Numbered from the stretch's first letter, positions 36,178-45,240 are shown. The stretch is 64,000 nt of DNA from Larkinella knui (GCF_003858645.1 NZ_RQJP01000001.1:1955487-2019486); one strand, 5' to 3'. Program-made: numbers and translations. Notes: generated by a model not told the origin, from the sequence alone.

Positions 36178-36266
36178 ATGGGAACGCGGATTGAGCGGAT
36201 CGAACGGATTTGTACTGATTTTTCTTCACTAGTATCCGTGAAAATCCGTTCGATCCGCGTTCCTAT
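36178..36266. repeat. Nonamer-armed intergenic hairpin R8
   Basis: The left arm GGAACGCGGAT continues with TGAGCGGAT and then CGAACGGATTT. The right arm, read on the other strand, is GGAACGCGGATCGAACGGATTT, that is, the same arm without the 9-base TGAGCGGAT unit. The same one-unit asymmetry occurs in R7. Confidence 0.78.
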
Positions 36267-37411
36267 TAAAGTTCAGGAATGTCGACCCAGCAGCGTTTTT
36301 CCCAGCTTTCGATGCCTTTTTCGGCCAGTTGAACCCCTTTGGCGCCTTCCCGCAAATCCCAGGGAAACGGCTCATCTTTTACGACGTGCTTCAAAAACAG
36401 CTCCCACTGGACTTTAAAGGCATTTTCGAATACTTCCTGCTCCGGAACTTTGGCCCACCCTTCAAAAAATTTGATCGGCTGCTCAATGTCGGGGTTCCAG
36501 ACTGGTTTGGGCGTGTTGCCATAATGCTGAATGTAACATTCCCGCAAGCCAGCCACGGCTGATCCTTTCGTGCCGTCCACCTGCAACGTCAGCAAATCAT
36601 CCCGGCGAACGCGAACGGTCCAGGATGAGTTGAAATGAGCCACAATACCGTCTTCCAGTTCAAAGGTTGCATAGGCAGAATCATCGGCCGTAGCGACATA
36701 CGGTTTTCCCTGCTCATCGATGCGTTCGGGAATGTGCGTCGCACCCAGACAAGATACGGATTTTACTTTACCAAACACGTGATCAAGCACATAGCGCCAG
36801 TGGCACAGCATGTCCACAATAATACCACCATCGTCTTCCTTGCGGTAATTCCACGATGGCCGTTGCGCCGGAATGGTGTGTCCTTCAAACACCCAATAGC
36901 CAAATTCACCCCGAACGGATAGGATTTTGCCGAAAAAGTCGTTCTGAATCAGCCGTTTCAGTTTCAGTAAACCCGGTAACCACAGTTTATCCTGCACCAC
37001 ACCGTTTTTCAAACCGGCGGCTTTGCAGAGGTTGTAGAGTTCCAGCGCCACTTCGGTGCTGACGGCGGTCGGCTTTTCGCAATACACGTGCTTTCCGGCA
37101 GCTACGGCCTTGCGAACGCCCTCAGCCCGGCGGCCCGTGGTCTGGGCGTCGAAATAAATGATGTTATGGGGATCAGCGAGGGCTTCATCGACGTTGGTCG
37201 TCATTTTCTGCACACCCGACTGCTGGCAAAGTTTTTCGAGTTTATTGACATCACGGCCGACCAGAATCGGATCCGGCATAATGACTTCATCGGGACCGAC
37301 CCGAACGCCCCCCTGTTTGATAATGGCGACAATGGAGCGCATCAGGTGCTGATTGGTACCCATACGGCCGGTTACGCCGTTCATGATAATACCGACTTTG
37401 TGTTCTTTCAC
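36266..37411 (-). CDS. Gfo/Idh/MocA family oxidoreductase (cytosolic)
   Basis: A 381-residue NAD(P)-dependent dehydrogenase without a signal peptide. It has the N-terminal VGIIMNGVTGRMG nucleotide-binding region near 6-18 and the family motif HVYCEKPTAVSTEVALELYNL near 109-129, followed by a C-terminal alpha/beta domain with a GEFGYWVFEG substrate strand. Its context (isomerase, GH88 upstream; SDR downstream) suggests it acts on a ketosugar or uronate intermediate. It starts 43 bases after the isomerase stop. Confidence 0.9.
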   Translation of the reverse strand: MKEHKVGIIMNGVTGRMGTNQHLMRSIVAIIKQGGVRVGPDEVIMPDPILVGRDVNKLEKLCQQSGVQKMTTNVDEALADPHNIIYFDAQTTGRRAEGVRKAVAAGKHVYCEKPTAVSTEVALELYNLCKAAGLKNGVVQDKLWLPGLLKLKRLIQNDFFGKILSVRGEFGYWVFEGHTIPAQRPSWNYRKEDDGGIIVDMLCHWRYVLDHVFGKVKSVSCLGATHIPERIDEQGKPYVATADDSAYATFELEDGIVAHFNSSWTVRVRRDDLLTLQVDGTKGSAVAGLRECYIQHYGNTPKPVWNPDIEQPIKFFEGWAKVPEQEVFENAFKVQWELFLKHVVKDEPFPWDLREGAKGVQLAEKGIESWEKRCWVDIPEL

Positions 37412-37454
37412 CGTTTAAAAAATGGTTAGATGACTGAAATGGTTGAATGGTTCA

Positions 37455-38333
37455 TTACGAGTGGTACAGGTACCCGTGTTTGATTTTTTCCAGAAATTCC
37501 GCCTGATCTTCCGCCCAATACCGGTTTGAAAAGATCTCGACTTCGTTGAAACCGCTAAAACCCGTGGCTTCCACCCACGACCGGATCTGGCGAACGTCGA
37601 TGCAGCCTTCACCCATGAGTCCGCGGTCGTTGAGCAGATCCAGCGTCGGGGTTTTCCAGTCACAGATATGAAAAGCATACAAATGCCCGTTTTTACCGCA
37701 ACGCGCGATTTCCTGCTCCAAATTCGGGTCCCACCACAAATGATAGACATCGACCGCCACGCCCACATACGGCGAATTTAGCTCTTCGGCCATGTCATTT
37801 GCCTGACCTAACGTGTTGATTGCCGAGCGGTTATCGGCATACATCGGATGTAAAGGTTCAATCGCCAGCCGGACGCCGTTGGCTTCGGCGTGGGGCAACA
37901 GATGGGCAATACCGTCCCGAATTTGTTTGCGGGATTTGGTCAGGGGCTGGCCGGGGGCGGCACCGCAAACCAGCACGACGTGGGGCGCGCCCAGTTCGGC
38001 GGCTTCGTCGATGGCCCGACGGTTGTCGTCAATCGCGGCTTGCCGACCGGCAGCGTCCCGATGTGGGAAAAAGCCACCCCGACAGAGGGAAACCACGCTC
38101 AAATTATGGTCCCGGAGCAACTCGCCGGTTTGGCGGATGTTGCGGTTGGCCAGGGCATCCCGCCAGACGGTAATACCGCCGATGCCGGATCGTGAAAAAT
38201 GCCCGGCGGCCTCTTCGATAGACCACGGTTTAGTGGTGATGGTATGAACGCAGAGTTTCGAGAAGTCCCGGAATGGAGATTCCTGGAAGGCCGGTTCCTG
38301 GCCCGGTGTTTCAGTTAAAGGAGTTGCGCTCAT
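37455..38333 (-). CDS. Sugar phosphate isomerase/epimerase (TIM barrel)
   Basis: A 292-residue xylose-isomerase-like TIM barrel. I place the start at 38333 (MSATPL), giving a TCAT overlap with the stop of the GH88 gene; a longer frame reaching 38423 lacks support. Metal ligands are visible in VRLAIEPLHPMYADNRSAIN (Glu near 149), GVAVDVYHLWWDPN (Asp/His near 185-192), YAFHICDWKTPT (His near 212) and FNEVEIFSNRYW. No export signal, so it is a cytosolic step after GH88 hydrolysis. Confidence 0.88.
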   Translation of the reverse strand: MSATPLTETPGQEPAFQESPFRDFSKLCVHTITTKPWSIEEAAGHFSRSGIGGITVWRDALANRNIRQTGELLRDHNLSVVSLCRGGFFPHRDAAGRQAAIDDNRRAIDEAAELGAPHVVLVCGAAPGQPLTKSRKQIRDGIAHLLPHAEANGVRLAIEPLHPMYADNRSAINTLGQANDMAEELNSPYVGVAVDVYHLWWDPNLEQEIARCGKNGHLYAFHICDWKTPTLDLLNDRGLMGEGCIDVRQIRSWVEATGFSGFNEVEIFSNRYWAEDQAEFLEKIKHGYLYHS

Positions 38334-39712
38334 CCAATGGCTCCGAAAAAGGTGTAGTACGGTGCGTTGTCCACAGTCCGCTGGAGGTAAAGTGCTACTT
38401 CGCGGGCGTGGTAATCCCCCCACATGCTCGACTCGCCATAGGGAATTTTGCTACCTTCCGGAACGTGATCCCAGCCATTCGGGCGGTGGTAGATCGAATG
38501 CAGAATTAAGCCCTGGTGGTTCGGGTCGGTGCTGAGATACGGCTCTTTGAAAAGTGAATCTAACACCGTTAATCCCGCTTGCCAATAGCGGGAGCCATTT
38601 TCAAGTTCACCTCTTTCGTTCAGGTATTTACCCAATCGGAGCAGTCCCTGCGCCCCGATGGCGGCTGCGGAGCTATCCACCGGCTCAAAATCGTTGTAGG
38701 GTTCGGCCGCCCGATCGAGGTAATTCCCCAGCTTGGCCAAACCGGGTGCACCGGTATCCCAATACGGAATGCCATCGATGGGGGTCTGCTCGATGTAAAA
38801 GTCACAGGTGGCGCGGGCGGCTTTGAGCATGAAGGCTTCCACCACCTGCCGACCGCCAGCGTGTTCCAGTTCAGCATCACCGAGCAAAGTCAGGTATTCC
38901 AGTTGTTCGGCAAAACCGCACATGGCCCACGCCAGACCGCGCGTCCAGGTCGTAAAACCGGTGTAGCCCTGTTGCGAATTGGGGCATCGAAAATTGCCGT
39001 CTTTGGTATTGAAAACACTTTCGTGGGCCGTGCGTCCCCAGAGGTCGTAGATGTCGCGTCCTTCACCGTAGAAAACCGAGTACTCGGCAGTGGCCTTCAT
39101 GTGTTGCAGCGCGCGCTCGAGCAGGTTAATTTTCACGTCGCCTTCGCCCTGAAAAACGTGACCCAGGCTGTGGCTCAACACCACCGCCCGGCAGGACCGG
39201 ATCGTATCGACAAAGAGTGAATGCGGCCCGTTGAAAGAATGAATAAATCCACCGGTTTTGACGGTTGTCCAGCGATTGGCCTGCACGGCACCCGATAGTT
39301 TGAGGGCCAGTTCGTAGAAGTTCTTTTCCCATTCGTCGAACGGTACTTTCCCTTCGCGCATGAGCCGCAGCAGGTTCCCATAGGTGCTCACATTGTTGAA
39401 ACCGTGGTCGTGAACACCGGTGTGGCTGATGTGCGGAGCCATCACATCGAGCGTTTTTTGCCGCCCTGCGTCTAAAAAATGCGGGTCGCCGGTGGCGTCG
39501 AATTGCAAAATGGCCGACCCAAACTGGAAGCCCTGCGTCCACTCGGTCCAGCCGCGGGTTGTATACTGACCCTGCACCGTAAAAACCGGCGAACCTTTGG
39601 CCGTATCGTAATGGGAATCGATGAGGTTGATTTTTTGGGCGGATAAATCCCAGAATTGCTTGAGTCGGGTCCTGAAGTCGGCCGGTTGAAGGGCGTAGTT
39701 AATTTGAATCAT
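38330..39712 (-). CDS. GH88 family unsaturated glucuronyl/galacturonyl hydrolase
   Basis: A 460-residue alpha6/alpha6-barrel enzyme that removes an unsaturated uronic acid left at the end of oligosaccharides after polysaccharide lyases. It has no signal peptide, so it works in the cytosol. Family features are the DHGFNNVSTYGN motif near 103-114 (catalytic Asp), TGGFIHSFNGPHSLFVDT near 154-171 and TWTRGLAWAMCGFAEQL near 254-270. It is the first gene of the minus-strand cluster and overlaps the isomerase by four bases. The nearest lyase is not in the window. Confidence 0.88.
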   Translation of the reverse strand: MIQINYALQPADFRTRLKQFWDLSAQKINLIDSHYDTAKGSPVFTVQGQYTTRGWTEWTQGFQFGSAILQFDATGDPHFLDAGRQKTLDVMAPHISHTGVHDHGFNNVSTYGNLLRLMREGKVPFDEWEKNFYELALKLSGAVQANRWTTVKTGGFIHSFNGPHSLFVDTIRSCRAVVLSHSLGHVFQGEGDVKINLLERALQHMKATAEYSVFYGEGRDIYDLWGRTAHESVFNTKDGNFRCPNSQQGYTGFTTWTRGLAWAMCGFAEQLEYLTLLGDAELEHAGGRQVVEAFMLKAARATCDFYIEQTPIDGIPYWDTGAPGLAKLGNYLDRAAEPYNDFEPVDSSAAAIGAQGLLRLGKYLNERGELENGSRYWQAGLTVLDSLFKEPYLSTDPNHQGLILHSIYHRPNGWDHVPEGSKIPYGESSMWGDYHAREVALYLQRTVDNAPYYTFFGAIG

Positions 39713-39821
39713 TGGTCGATACTAAAAACGGAAAGAAATCCATTGAATTATCGACAAAAGACAAGCGGGCCATTTACTTACCGGTTTTGTGAAAAATAAG
39801 TTGGTGGACGGCGTCATAAAA

Positions 39822-39851
39822 AGGGCGGCTAAATCCGGATTTAGCCGCCCT
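39822..39851 (-). terminator. Terminator after blaR1-like gene
   Basis: A perfect 30-base palindrome without a loop (15-base arms, AGGGCGGCTAAATCC type). On the minus strand it is followed by TTTTTATGA, placing a T tract directly after the hairpin. It ends the BlaI/BlaR1 operon before the GH88 gene. Confidence 0.8.
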
Positions 39852-39863
39852 CATCTGCATTTT

Positions 39864-41927
39864 CTAGCGGGGAGTACTTCCCGATTTGGCCGGCTGGGGC
39901 GCTTTCGTTTTGAAAGAGTCCGCCCTTTTCCGATGCTTCATCCGTACGTTTTTCGTCGGCTCTGCCGGTTCGGGCGGGGCCACTAGTTCAGTGGGCGGAA
40001 CGGGTGGTGTGGGGGCCAGCGCCGGCAGGCCCGAGGCTGCGGGGGCTGGCGGAACCGGTGGTTTGGCCGGTTTAGGCATTTCATCCGGACTCGTATAGCG
40101 TTTGCCATTGTACTCGTATGCTCCTTTGGCACGGGCCGGTCTGGGCACTGGCGCGGGATGAGGAGCAAGGGCCGGAACCGGAGCGATGGCGGGTATGGGT
40201 GCCGGCTCCGGAACCGGAGGAAGAGCCGGGAGCGAATCCAACCCGAAAAGTTTCCCTTCCAGCTTCATCAATTCTACGGCATGGAAACTGGCTTTTTCGG
40301 CCAGAGCAGCGGCTTTTGCCGAAAATACACCCATCGAATCGTGTAAAATCCGCAATGGCCCGTCGACCAGTGCCTGCATTTTTTCGTGGGTTCTGGCGAT
40401 GACATTGTCATTGAGCAGTTCCATCTGTTTCTGGTATTTCGTGCTATTCAACTGCGCCTGCTCCAGCAGTAACCGTTCCGATTGATTCAGTTTTCCGTTC
40501 AACCGGGACTTTTTTAGTTCCAGCTCGGTCGCCTTGCCGATGTTGCGTTCCAGCTCAATTTGCATTTTCTCCAGCTGCTGAGTCACCTTTTCCAGCTCTT
40601 TGTCGGAAAGCCGCATCACCTGATCCTGCATTTCCAGTTGCTTTTCGAGACCATTTAGTGGCAACTGTATTTTTTCCATTTCCAGTTCCAGACGCTCTAC
40701 CTGCCGATTGTGGTGTTCGAGTTCTTTTTCCAGCCTGATTCGGGTAGCGGGATCAATCGTATCATTCAAAACCGGCTCCAATTTCGCAAGGCTACCCACC
40801 TTTCTGCCTTCCGGGATCGACGGCTGAATGGCAGTGTCCTTCTTCCACCCAATACGGGCCACGGCATTGCCCTGCTTTTGGCTCATGGTCGCTGGCCGGT
40901 AAACGTGCTGACCGGTTACCAGACCGGCCAGCATGACCAGACAACCCGCGACCAGCAAACCGTTCGGTTTGGCAGACTGCTGCTCGCTGACGCCAATCAC
41001 CCGCTTTACACGTTGCATGAATGACTGTTTGCGGGCGCCGAATGCCATGGCTAAGGCTGGGGTCGTTGAAACAGCTTGGCGACGTTCTTCAATGTGAACC
41101 AGGGCCTGAGCCAGACTCGCCCGTTCGCCACGCAGTTGGATAGCCACATCGTCGCAGCAATGTTCGCGCTCTTCCCGAACCCGAGCCGATAGCCACCAGA
41201 TGGCCGGGTGAAAAAATAAAACGATCTCGACCGCCGACTGCACGAGATTGACGAGGTAATCATACCGCCGAATGTGCGCCAGTTCGTGGGCGAGAACCGC
41301 TTCGACCTGCTGTGGCGACAACCCGGCCAGCAAACCGATGGGCAACAGGATGATCGGTTTCAACCAGCCGATCGTCATCGGAACGGCAATTTCGGCCGAT
41401 TCGACCAGCCGCACGGCTTTGGTGATTCCAAGTTGACGGGCTGTCTGGTGCAGGTAGCGCTGCCAGGCTTCCGGAGCCGAACGGATGTTCCTCCGGGTTA
41501 ACCGCTGAACGAACAACCAGCCTCCAAATAACCGCACCAGAAGCAAAACCGCGCCACAGAGCCAGGCCGTTACCAACAGCGGCAAATGCCGGTTTAGCCA
41601 GAAGCTCAGTGTGCCCCCCCAATCGCTGCTTAGGGATAAATTGCGGACGATGGTGGTTTGTGGTCCGGTAAGTTGCGGATCGCCACTGATTGAAACGGCC
41701 GACCGAACCGGTTCGTAGCAAATCCATAGCGTTGCCATAAAAATCAGTAACTGCAACGCGAGAGCACCGATTCCGATGCCATAGCGCACCGACGCCGGCT
41801 GTTTTTGAGTCAGGCGCAGCGCCAGGGCTGCGGCAGCCACAAGAATGGTTCCCTGCCAGAGTGTGTGCACCAAAGCCCAGCCAAGTGCGTTCGTGAACGG
41901 TTCTGAAAATAAGTTGAATGCCGTCAT
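39864..41927 (-). CDS. BlaR1/MecR1-type M56 metallopeptidase with non-penicillin-binding C-terminus
   Basis: A 687-residue membrane zinc protease of the type that cleaves a BlaI-family repressor in response to a signal. N-terminal helices (about 20-200) surround the cytosolic M56 protease motif HELAHIRRYDYL, with His214, Glu215 and His218, and the downstream REEREHCCDDVA (third ligand region). After a further helix near 330, the C-terminal 350 residues are a long coiled coil (about 390-540) and a Pro/Ala-rich tail, not the penicillin-binding sensor domain of true BlaR1. The inducing signal is therefore unknown. It starts four bases after the BlaI stop. Confidence 0.9.
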   Translation of the reverse strand: MTAFNLFSEPFTNALGWALVHTLWQGTILVAAAALALRLTQKQPASVRYGIGIGALALQLLIFMATLWICYEPVRSAVSISGDPQLTGPQTTIVRNLSLSSDWGGTLSFWLNRHLPLLVTAWLCGAVLLLVRLFGGWLFVQRLTRRNIRSAPEAWQRYLHQTARQLGITKAVRLVESAEIAVPMTIGWLKPIILLPIGLLAGLSPQQVEAVLAHELAHIRRYDYLVNLVQSAVEIVLFFHPAIWWLSARVREEREHCCDDVAIQLRGERASLAQALVHIEERRQAVSTTPALAMAFGARKQSFMQRVKRVIGVSEQQSAKPNGLLVAGCLVMLAGLVTGQHVYRPATMSQKQGNAVARIGWKKDTAIQPSIPEGRKVGSLAKLEPVLNDTIDPATRIRLEKELEHHNRQVERLELEMEKIQLPLNGLEKQLEMQDQVMRLSDKELEKVTQQLEKMQIELERNIGKATELELKKSRLNGKLNQSERLLLEQAQLNSTKYQKQMELLNDNVIARTHEKMQALVDGPLRILHDSMGVFSAKAAALAEKASFHAVELMKLEGKLFGLDSLPALPPVPEPAPIPAIAPVPALAPHPAPVPRPARAKGAYEYNGKRYTSPDEMPKPAKPPVPPAPAASGLPALAPTPPVPPTELVAPPEPAEPTKNVRMKHRKRADSFKTKAPQPAKSGSTPR

Positions 41928-41931
41928 CGGA

Positions 41932-42303
41932 TTAGTTGTTTTCCGGGTTCAGATTATGAATAAGCCGTTGTAATTCCGCCAGTTCCTGGGGAGTTGCCTT
42001 GCTGGTGCCCAATGCCTGCATGACCAGTTTCATAGCCGAACCCCGAAATGCGGTATCGACAAACCGGTCGAGCAGATGTTGCTGCGTTTCCTCTTCGCCA
42101 ATCAGGGCCTGATAAATGTGATACCGGCCTTCTTCGGTGCGGCTGAGCAAGCCTTTTTCGTGCATAATCTGCATCAGTTTCAGCGTGGTGGTATAGCCCA
42201 CTTCCCGGCCCTGACTCAATTGTTCGTTCACCTGACGCACGGTACTGGGCCCTTTGGCCCATAATACCTGCAAAATTTCCAGTTCAGATTCTGTTGGTTT
42301 CAT
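41932..42303 (-). CDS. BlaI/MecI/CopY-family transcriptional repressor
   Basis: A 123-residue repressor with an N-terminal winged helix: SELEILQVLWAKGPSTVRQVNEQL near 4-27 and the recognition region VGYTTTLKLMQIMHEKGLLSR near 35-55. The C-terminal helices dimerise. Cleavage by the downstream protease would relieve repression. It precedes the M56 gene by a few bases and is autoregulated in all likelihood, because three matching operators lie in its promoter. Confidence 0.95.
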   Translation of the reverse strand: MKPTESELEILQVLWAKGPSTVRQVNEQLSQGREVGYTTTLKLMQIMHEKGLLSRTEEGRYHIYQALIGEEETQQHLLDRFVDTAFRGSAMKLVMQALGTSKATPQELAELQRLIHNLNPENN

Positions 42304-42364
42304 GGTTTTTTGTTTACTGTTCGAATCGGTAAATTGGCTGACAATACTCGTTCGGAAATTGATC

Positions 42365-42437
42365 TACGAAATAGTTCGTAACAAAGATATACGAATCGTT
42401 TCGTAGTTGTCAAGTTTTTGCTACGAAACTTTTCGTA
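42365..42437 (-). promoter_or_regulatory. blaI promoter with three palindromic operators
   Basis: Three 16-base palindromes TACGAA-NNNN-TTCGTA lie at 42365-42380, 42390-42405 and 42422-42437. On the minus strand a -33 TTG (42413-42411, in TTGACA) and an exact -7 element TATCTTTG (42389-42382) are separated by 21 bases. The middle operator lies between the two promoter elements, the nearest one covers the start site and the third lies just upstream. Confidence 0.85.
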
Positions 42438-42551
42438 ATAAATGTTAAATGGGCTTTTTTTGGCCAAAAAAGTAAAGTCAAGCCATCGGATTTTGAATTT
42501 GAACTATATTTACCGTTATTCACCTATATAATACGTTAAAGACTAGTAGTC

Positions 42552-44015
42552 ATGACTAAATCCTTTCTGTTGCTTCTGGGTATCCTGATCTTCGGAAACG
42601 TTACCGCGCAAACGGTTTGTTTAACCAAATCGGAACACGACGCGGTTTCCAAAACGTTGGCGAAAAACTATATACCGGTCGAAACGATTATCGACCCCGG
42701 TTTTCGAACCCGCCAGCCCGGTTTTCGAACGATAGACGAAATGGATCCCGGCGAAAAGAAGCGGTTTGAACTGAACGAACAGTTTGGCAAAGAAATCAAC
42801 CGGATGTTGAAGCAGGCTAACCTGTTGCAGGACACGACCTGTTACCTGATCGTGCATCTCTATGCCAACGCCGACGGCTCCGTCAGACAGGTGCATTATG
42901 AATTTGGGCGCGACTTCACCCGAATGCGTTCGGATAGCCTGGCTACGATCCGGTTGAAAGACCGGATTGGACCGGTTTTGTGTCAGTGGTTTTCCACCTA
43001 CCACTTTCCGGTAACCGGTGATCAACCGTACCGGTATACGTCCAGTCTGGCCATTGGCAAAATTCCTTCCAAACGAAAACTGCGCCGGGGACCCGGCATT
43101 ATGGCCACCCTGGAAGAAGCCGAAAAAACAACGCGCCCGGATACTGTCAAAAACCTGGTTTTTAATACGCTGGAATTAAGCGCTATACCGGAAGTCATCT
43201 ACCGGTTCCCGAATCTGGAAATACTCGATCTGAGCACCAATTCCCTCCGCGAAATTCCCGGCAAGGTCTTTACGATCCGGACCTTGAAACAACTTAACAT
43301 TTCCGGTAATCCGCTGGGGAATGAAGGTCTTCACGTGGTTCGGAACAAACACCTGAAAGTGCTGAACATCCAGTCGACGAAAATTACCACGATTCCGAAA
43401 GCGATAAGCCGCAACCGGCGGCTGGAAAGTTTGTGGCTTGGGCTGAATGATTTTTCGGGGGGCATCACCACCACGCCCCTGCGACGGCTGCGACGCCTGA
43501 AAGATCTCAATTTATACCGGGCCAAACTCGAGGAGTTGCCCGGATCGATCAGTCGGTTGAAGCGGCTGGAAGTTCTGGACCTGTATTACAACAACTTACG
43601 CGTACTTCCGGAGCGCCTGTGCCGGTTACGCCGGTTGCAACAACTGGCCATTTCCAACAACAAACTCAATGAGTTACCGCAAAAACTGGGGCGGCTGCGG
43701 CAACTTCAGGTCCTGTACACCCACCACAATTTTCTCGGTAGTTTGCCCGCCAGTGTCCAGAAACTCTATTATTTACGAATTCTGGATATTAGTCACAACG
43801 TTTTCAGCAGGGTTCCCGATCAGGTTTCAACGCTGCCCAATCTGGAAGAACTTGATCTGAGTCATAACCGCCTGATCACCTTACCCACGGAGCTGACCCA
43901 AATTCAAACCCTCAAAAAATTGTATGTGCGCGGAAATCCCGTCAGTGAAACCAAAACGGTTTCGACCAGCCTGATTAAAGAACTGGAGGGCAATAAAACG
44001 GAAGTATTTTATTAG
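42552..44015 (+). CDS. Secreted leucine-rich repeat protein
   Basis: A 487-residue protein with a signal peptide (about 1-19, ending VTAQ). Residues about 20-195 form an N-terminal domain I do not recognise. Residues about 208-475 contain about 11 leucine-rich repeats of 23 residues (for example LEILDLSTNSLREIPG, LKDLNLYRAKLEELPG, LEVLDLYYNNLRVLPE, LEELDLSHNRLITLPT), forming a solenoid for protein binding. It is divergent from blaI; the operators lie about 115-190 bases upstream, so joint control is possible. Confidence 0.88.
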   Translation: MTKSFLLLLGILIFGNVTAQTVCLTKSEHDAVSKTLAKNYIPVETIIDPGFRTRQPGFRTIDEMDPGEKKRFELNEQFGKEINRMLKQANLLQDTTCYLIVHLYANADGSVRQVHYEFGRDFTRMRSDSLATIRLKDRIGPVLCQWFSTYHFPVTGDQPYRYTSSLAIGKIPSKRKLRRGPGIMATLEEAEKTTRPDTVKNLVFNTLELSAIPEVIYRFPNLEILDLSTNSLREIPGKVFTIRTLKQLNISGNPLGNEGLHVVRNKHLKVLNIQSTKITTIPKAISRNRRLESLWLGLNDFSGGITTTPLRRLRRLKDLNLYRAKLEELPGSISRLKRLEVLDLYYNNLRVLPERLCRLRRLQQLAISNNKLNELPQKLGRLRQLQVLYTHHNFLGSLPASVQKLYYLRILDISHNVFSRVPDQVSTLPNLEELDLSHNRLITLPTELTQIQTLKKLYVRGNPVSETKTVSTSLIKELEGNKTEVFY

Positions 44016-44060
44016 CCTGGGTGATGGAAAAGAAGCCCGGACAGTACCGGCACCGGTTTC

Positions 44061-44594
44061 CTAATCGCCCTCGAACCTTTCCTCCAGCAACTGATCCTTG
44101 ATCTGCCGGATTCGGTCGTTAAAATTCAGGTTATGGAAATCGACATCACGTACACAGATGGCGGCCAGAAAAGCCATCACGTCGGGATCGTGCGGAATGC
44201 GCCGACCGGTTACGACACTGACGTATTTGGAAGTCATCCACAAAACGTTCTTCAACTGCTTCCCGCTATCATCGGTCATGTAATATTCGGTGACCATCGT
44301 ATCTTCATTATAATAGATAATCCGTGATACAATCCGGATCCACTCGCTGACGACGGCCGGGCGCACGTAGGCAATCTGGTGTTGATAAACCACCCAGCTT
44401 GTCTTGTATTCGCGAAACAACTGGGCCGGGCTGAAGTTATATTGCGTAGCGACCTGATCCTCACGCGCGTTGAAATAGTAGTCGAGGTATTTGGCGTTGT
44501 TGAGGTGTTGCAACGGATCGCAGTCCTGAAAACGGATAATGGTACGCGACTCCGTTTCGTGCGGATAGGTTTTGGTGGGATCTAGTTTTATCAT
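44061..44594 (-). CDS. Acyl-CoA thioesterase (hotdog fold)
   Basis: A 177-residue 4HBT-like thioesterase. The active-site segment RFQDCDPLQHLNNAKYLDYYFNAREDQ shows the Asp and the His-x-x-N pattern of the hotdog family near 23-49. Members hydrolyse acyl-CoA or acyl-ACP thioesters in the cytosol. The start region overlaps nothing coding on the other strand once the DUF2147 gene is started at 44791. Confidence 0.85.
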   Translation of the reverse strand: MIKLDPTKTYPHETESRTIIRFQDCDPLQHLNNAKYLDYYFNAREDQVATQYNFSPAQLFREYKTSWVVYQHQIAYVRPAVVSEWIRIVSRIIYYNEDTMVTEYYMTDDSGKQLKNVLWMTSKYVSVVTGRRIPHDPDVMAFLAAICVRDVDFHNLNFNDRIRQIKDQLLEERFEGD

Positions 44595-44790
44595 ATCAGA
44601 ATCGTCCGTTTCGGACTACATGGGCGGTACTGGGACCAATTTCTTGTACAAACGGCTGCCTTGGCAGGAATTTCCTGCAAAAATCAGCCTTATTCCGCAA
44701 ATCCGTGTAATTCGGGCGCACACATTTTTAATTATTTTTACGTTTAATTCAGTAAATCAACCGGGTTTCCATCAACATCGTTTAAAGCAA

Positions 44791-45240
44791 ATGAAGTCGT
44801 TTCGTTTAAGTGCCTTTTTTCTCCTGTGCGTCAGTACGTTAATGTCCTTTACTCCGCAATATAATCCGGACGCCGTTGTAGGTACCTGGCTGAACGGAAC
44901 GAAGCGGGGCCACATCCAGATTTACAAAAAAGGCGAACACTATTTTGGTAAACTGGTCTGGCTCAGAGAACCGACCGACCCTTCGACCGGAAAACCCAAA
45001 ACCGACTTGAAAAACAACCAGTCCGCCCTGCGTTCCCGCCCCCTGCTGGGAATGGACGTCATGCAGGGATTTGTTTTTGACGGCGGCAAAGTCTGGGAGG
45101 ATGGTCACATTTATAATCCCGAAGATGGCAAGGAATACAATTGCAAAATGACCCTGAAAAATCCCAACACGCTCGATGTTCGCGGTTATGTCGGTATTTC
45201 GCTGCTCGGCAAAACCCAGACCTGGACCCGGGTAAACTGA
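44791..45240 (+). CDS. DUF2147-domain secreted protein
   Basis: A 149-residue exported protein. The ATG at 44791 (MKSFRLSAFFLLCVSTLMSFTP) gives a signal peptide; the much longer in-frame opening upstream has no coding character. The DUF2147 core is visible: VVGTWLNGTKRGHIQIYKKGEHYFGKLVWL near 29-58, LGMDVMQGFVFDGGKVWEDGHIYNPEDGKEYNC near 84-117, and RGYVGISLLGKTQTWTR at the end. The family is a periplasmic calycin-like protein of unknown function. Confidence 0.92.
   Translation: MKSFRLSAFFLLCVSTLMSFTPQYNPDAVVGTWLNGTKRGHIQIYKKGEHYFGKLVWLREPTDPSTGKPKTDLKNNQSALRSRPLLGMDVMQGFVFDGGKVWEDGHIYNPEDGKEYNCKMTLKNPNTLDVRGYVGISLLGKTQTWTRVN

Noticed and set aside
37405-37454. AATGGTT words repeated between two minus-strand genes
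   Set aside because: Only one arm with three short words and no complementary arm or core; too little to call a member of the repeat family.
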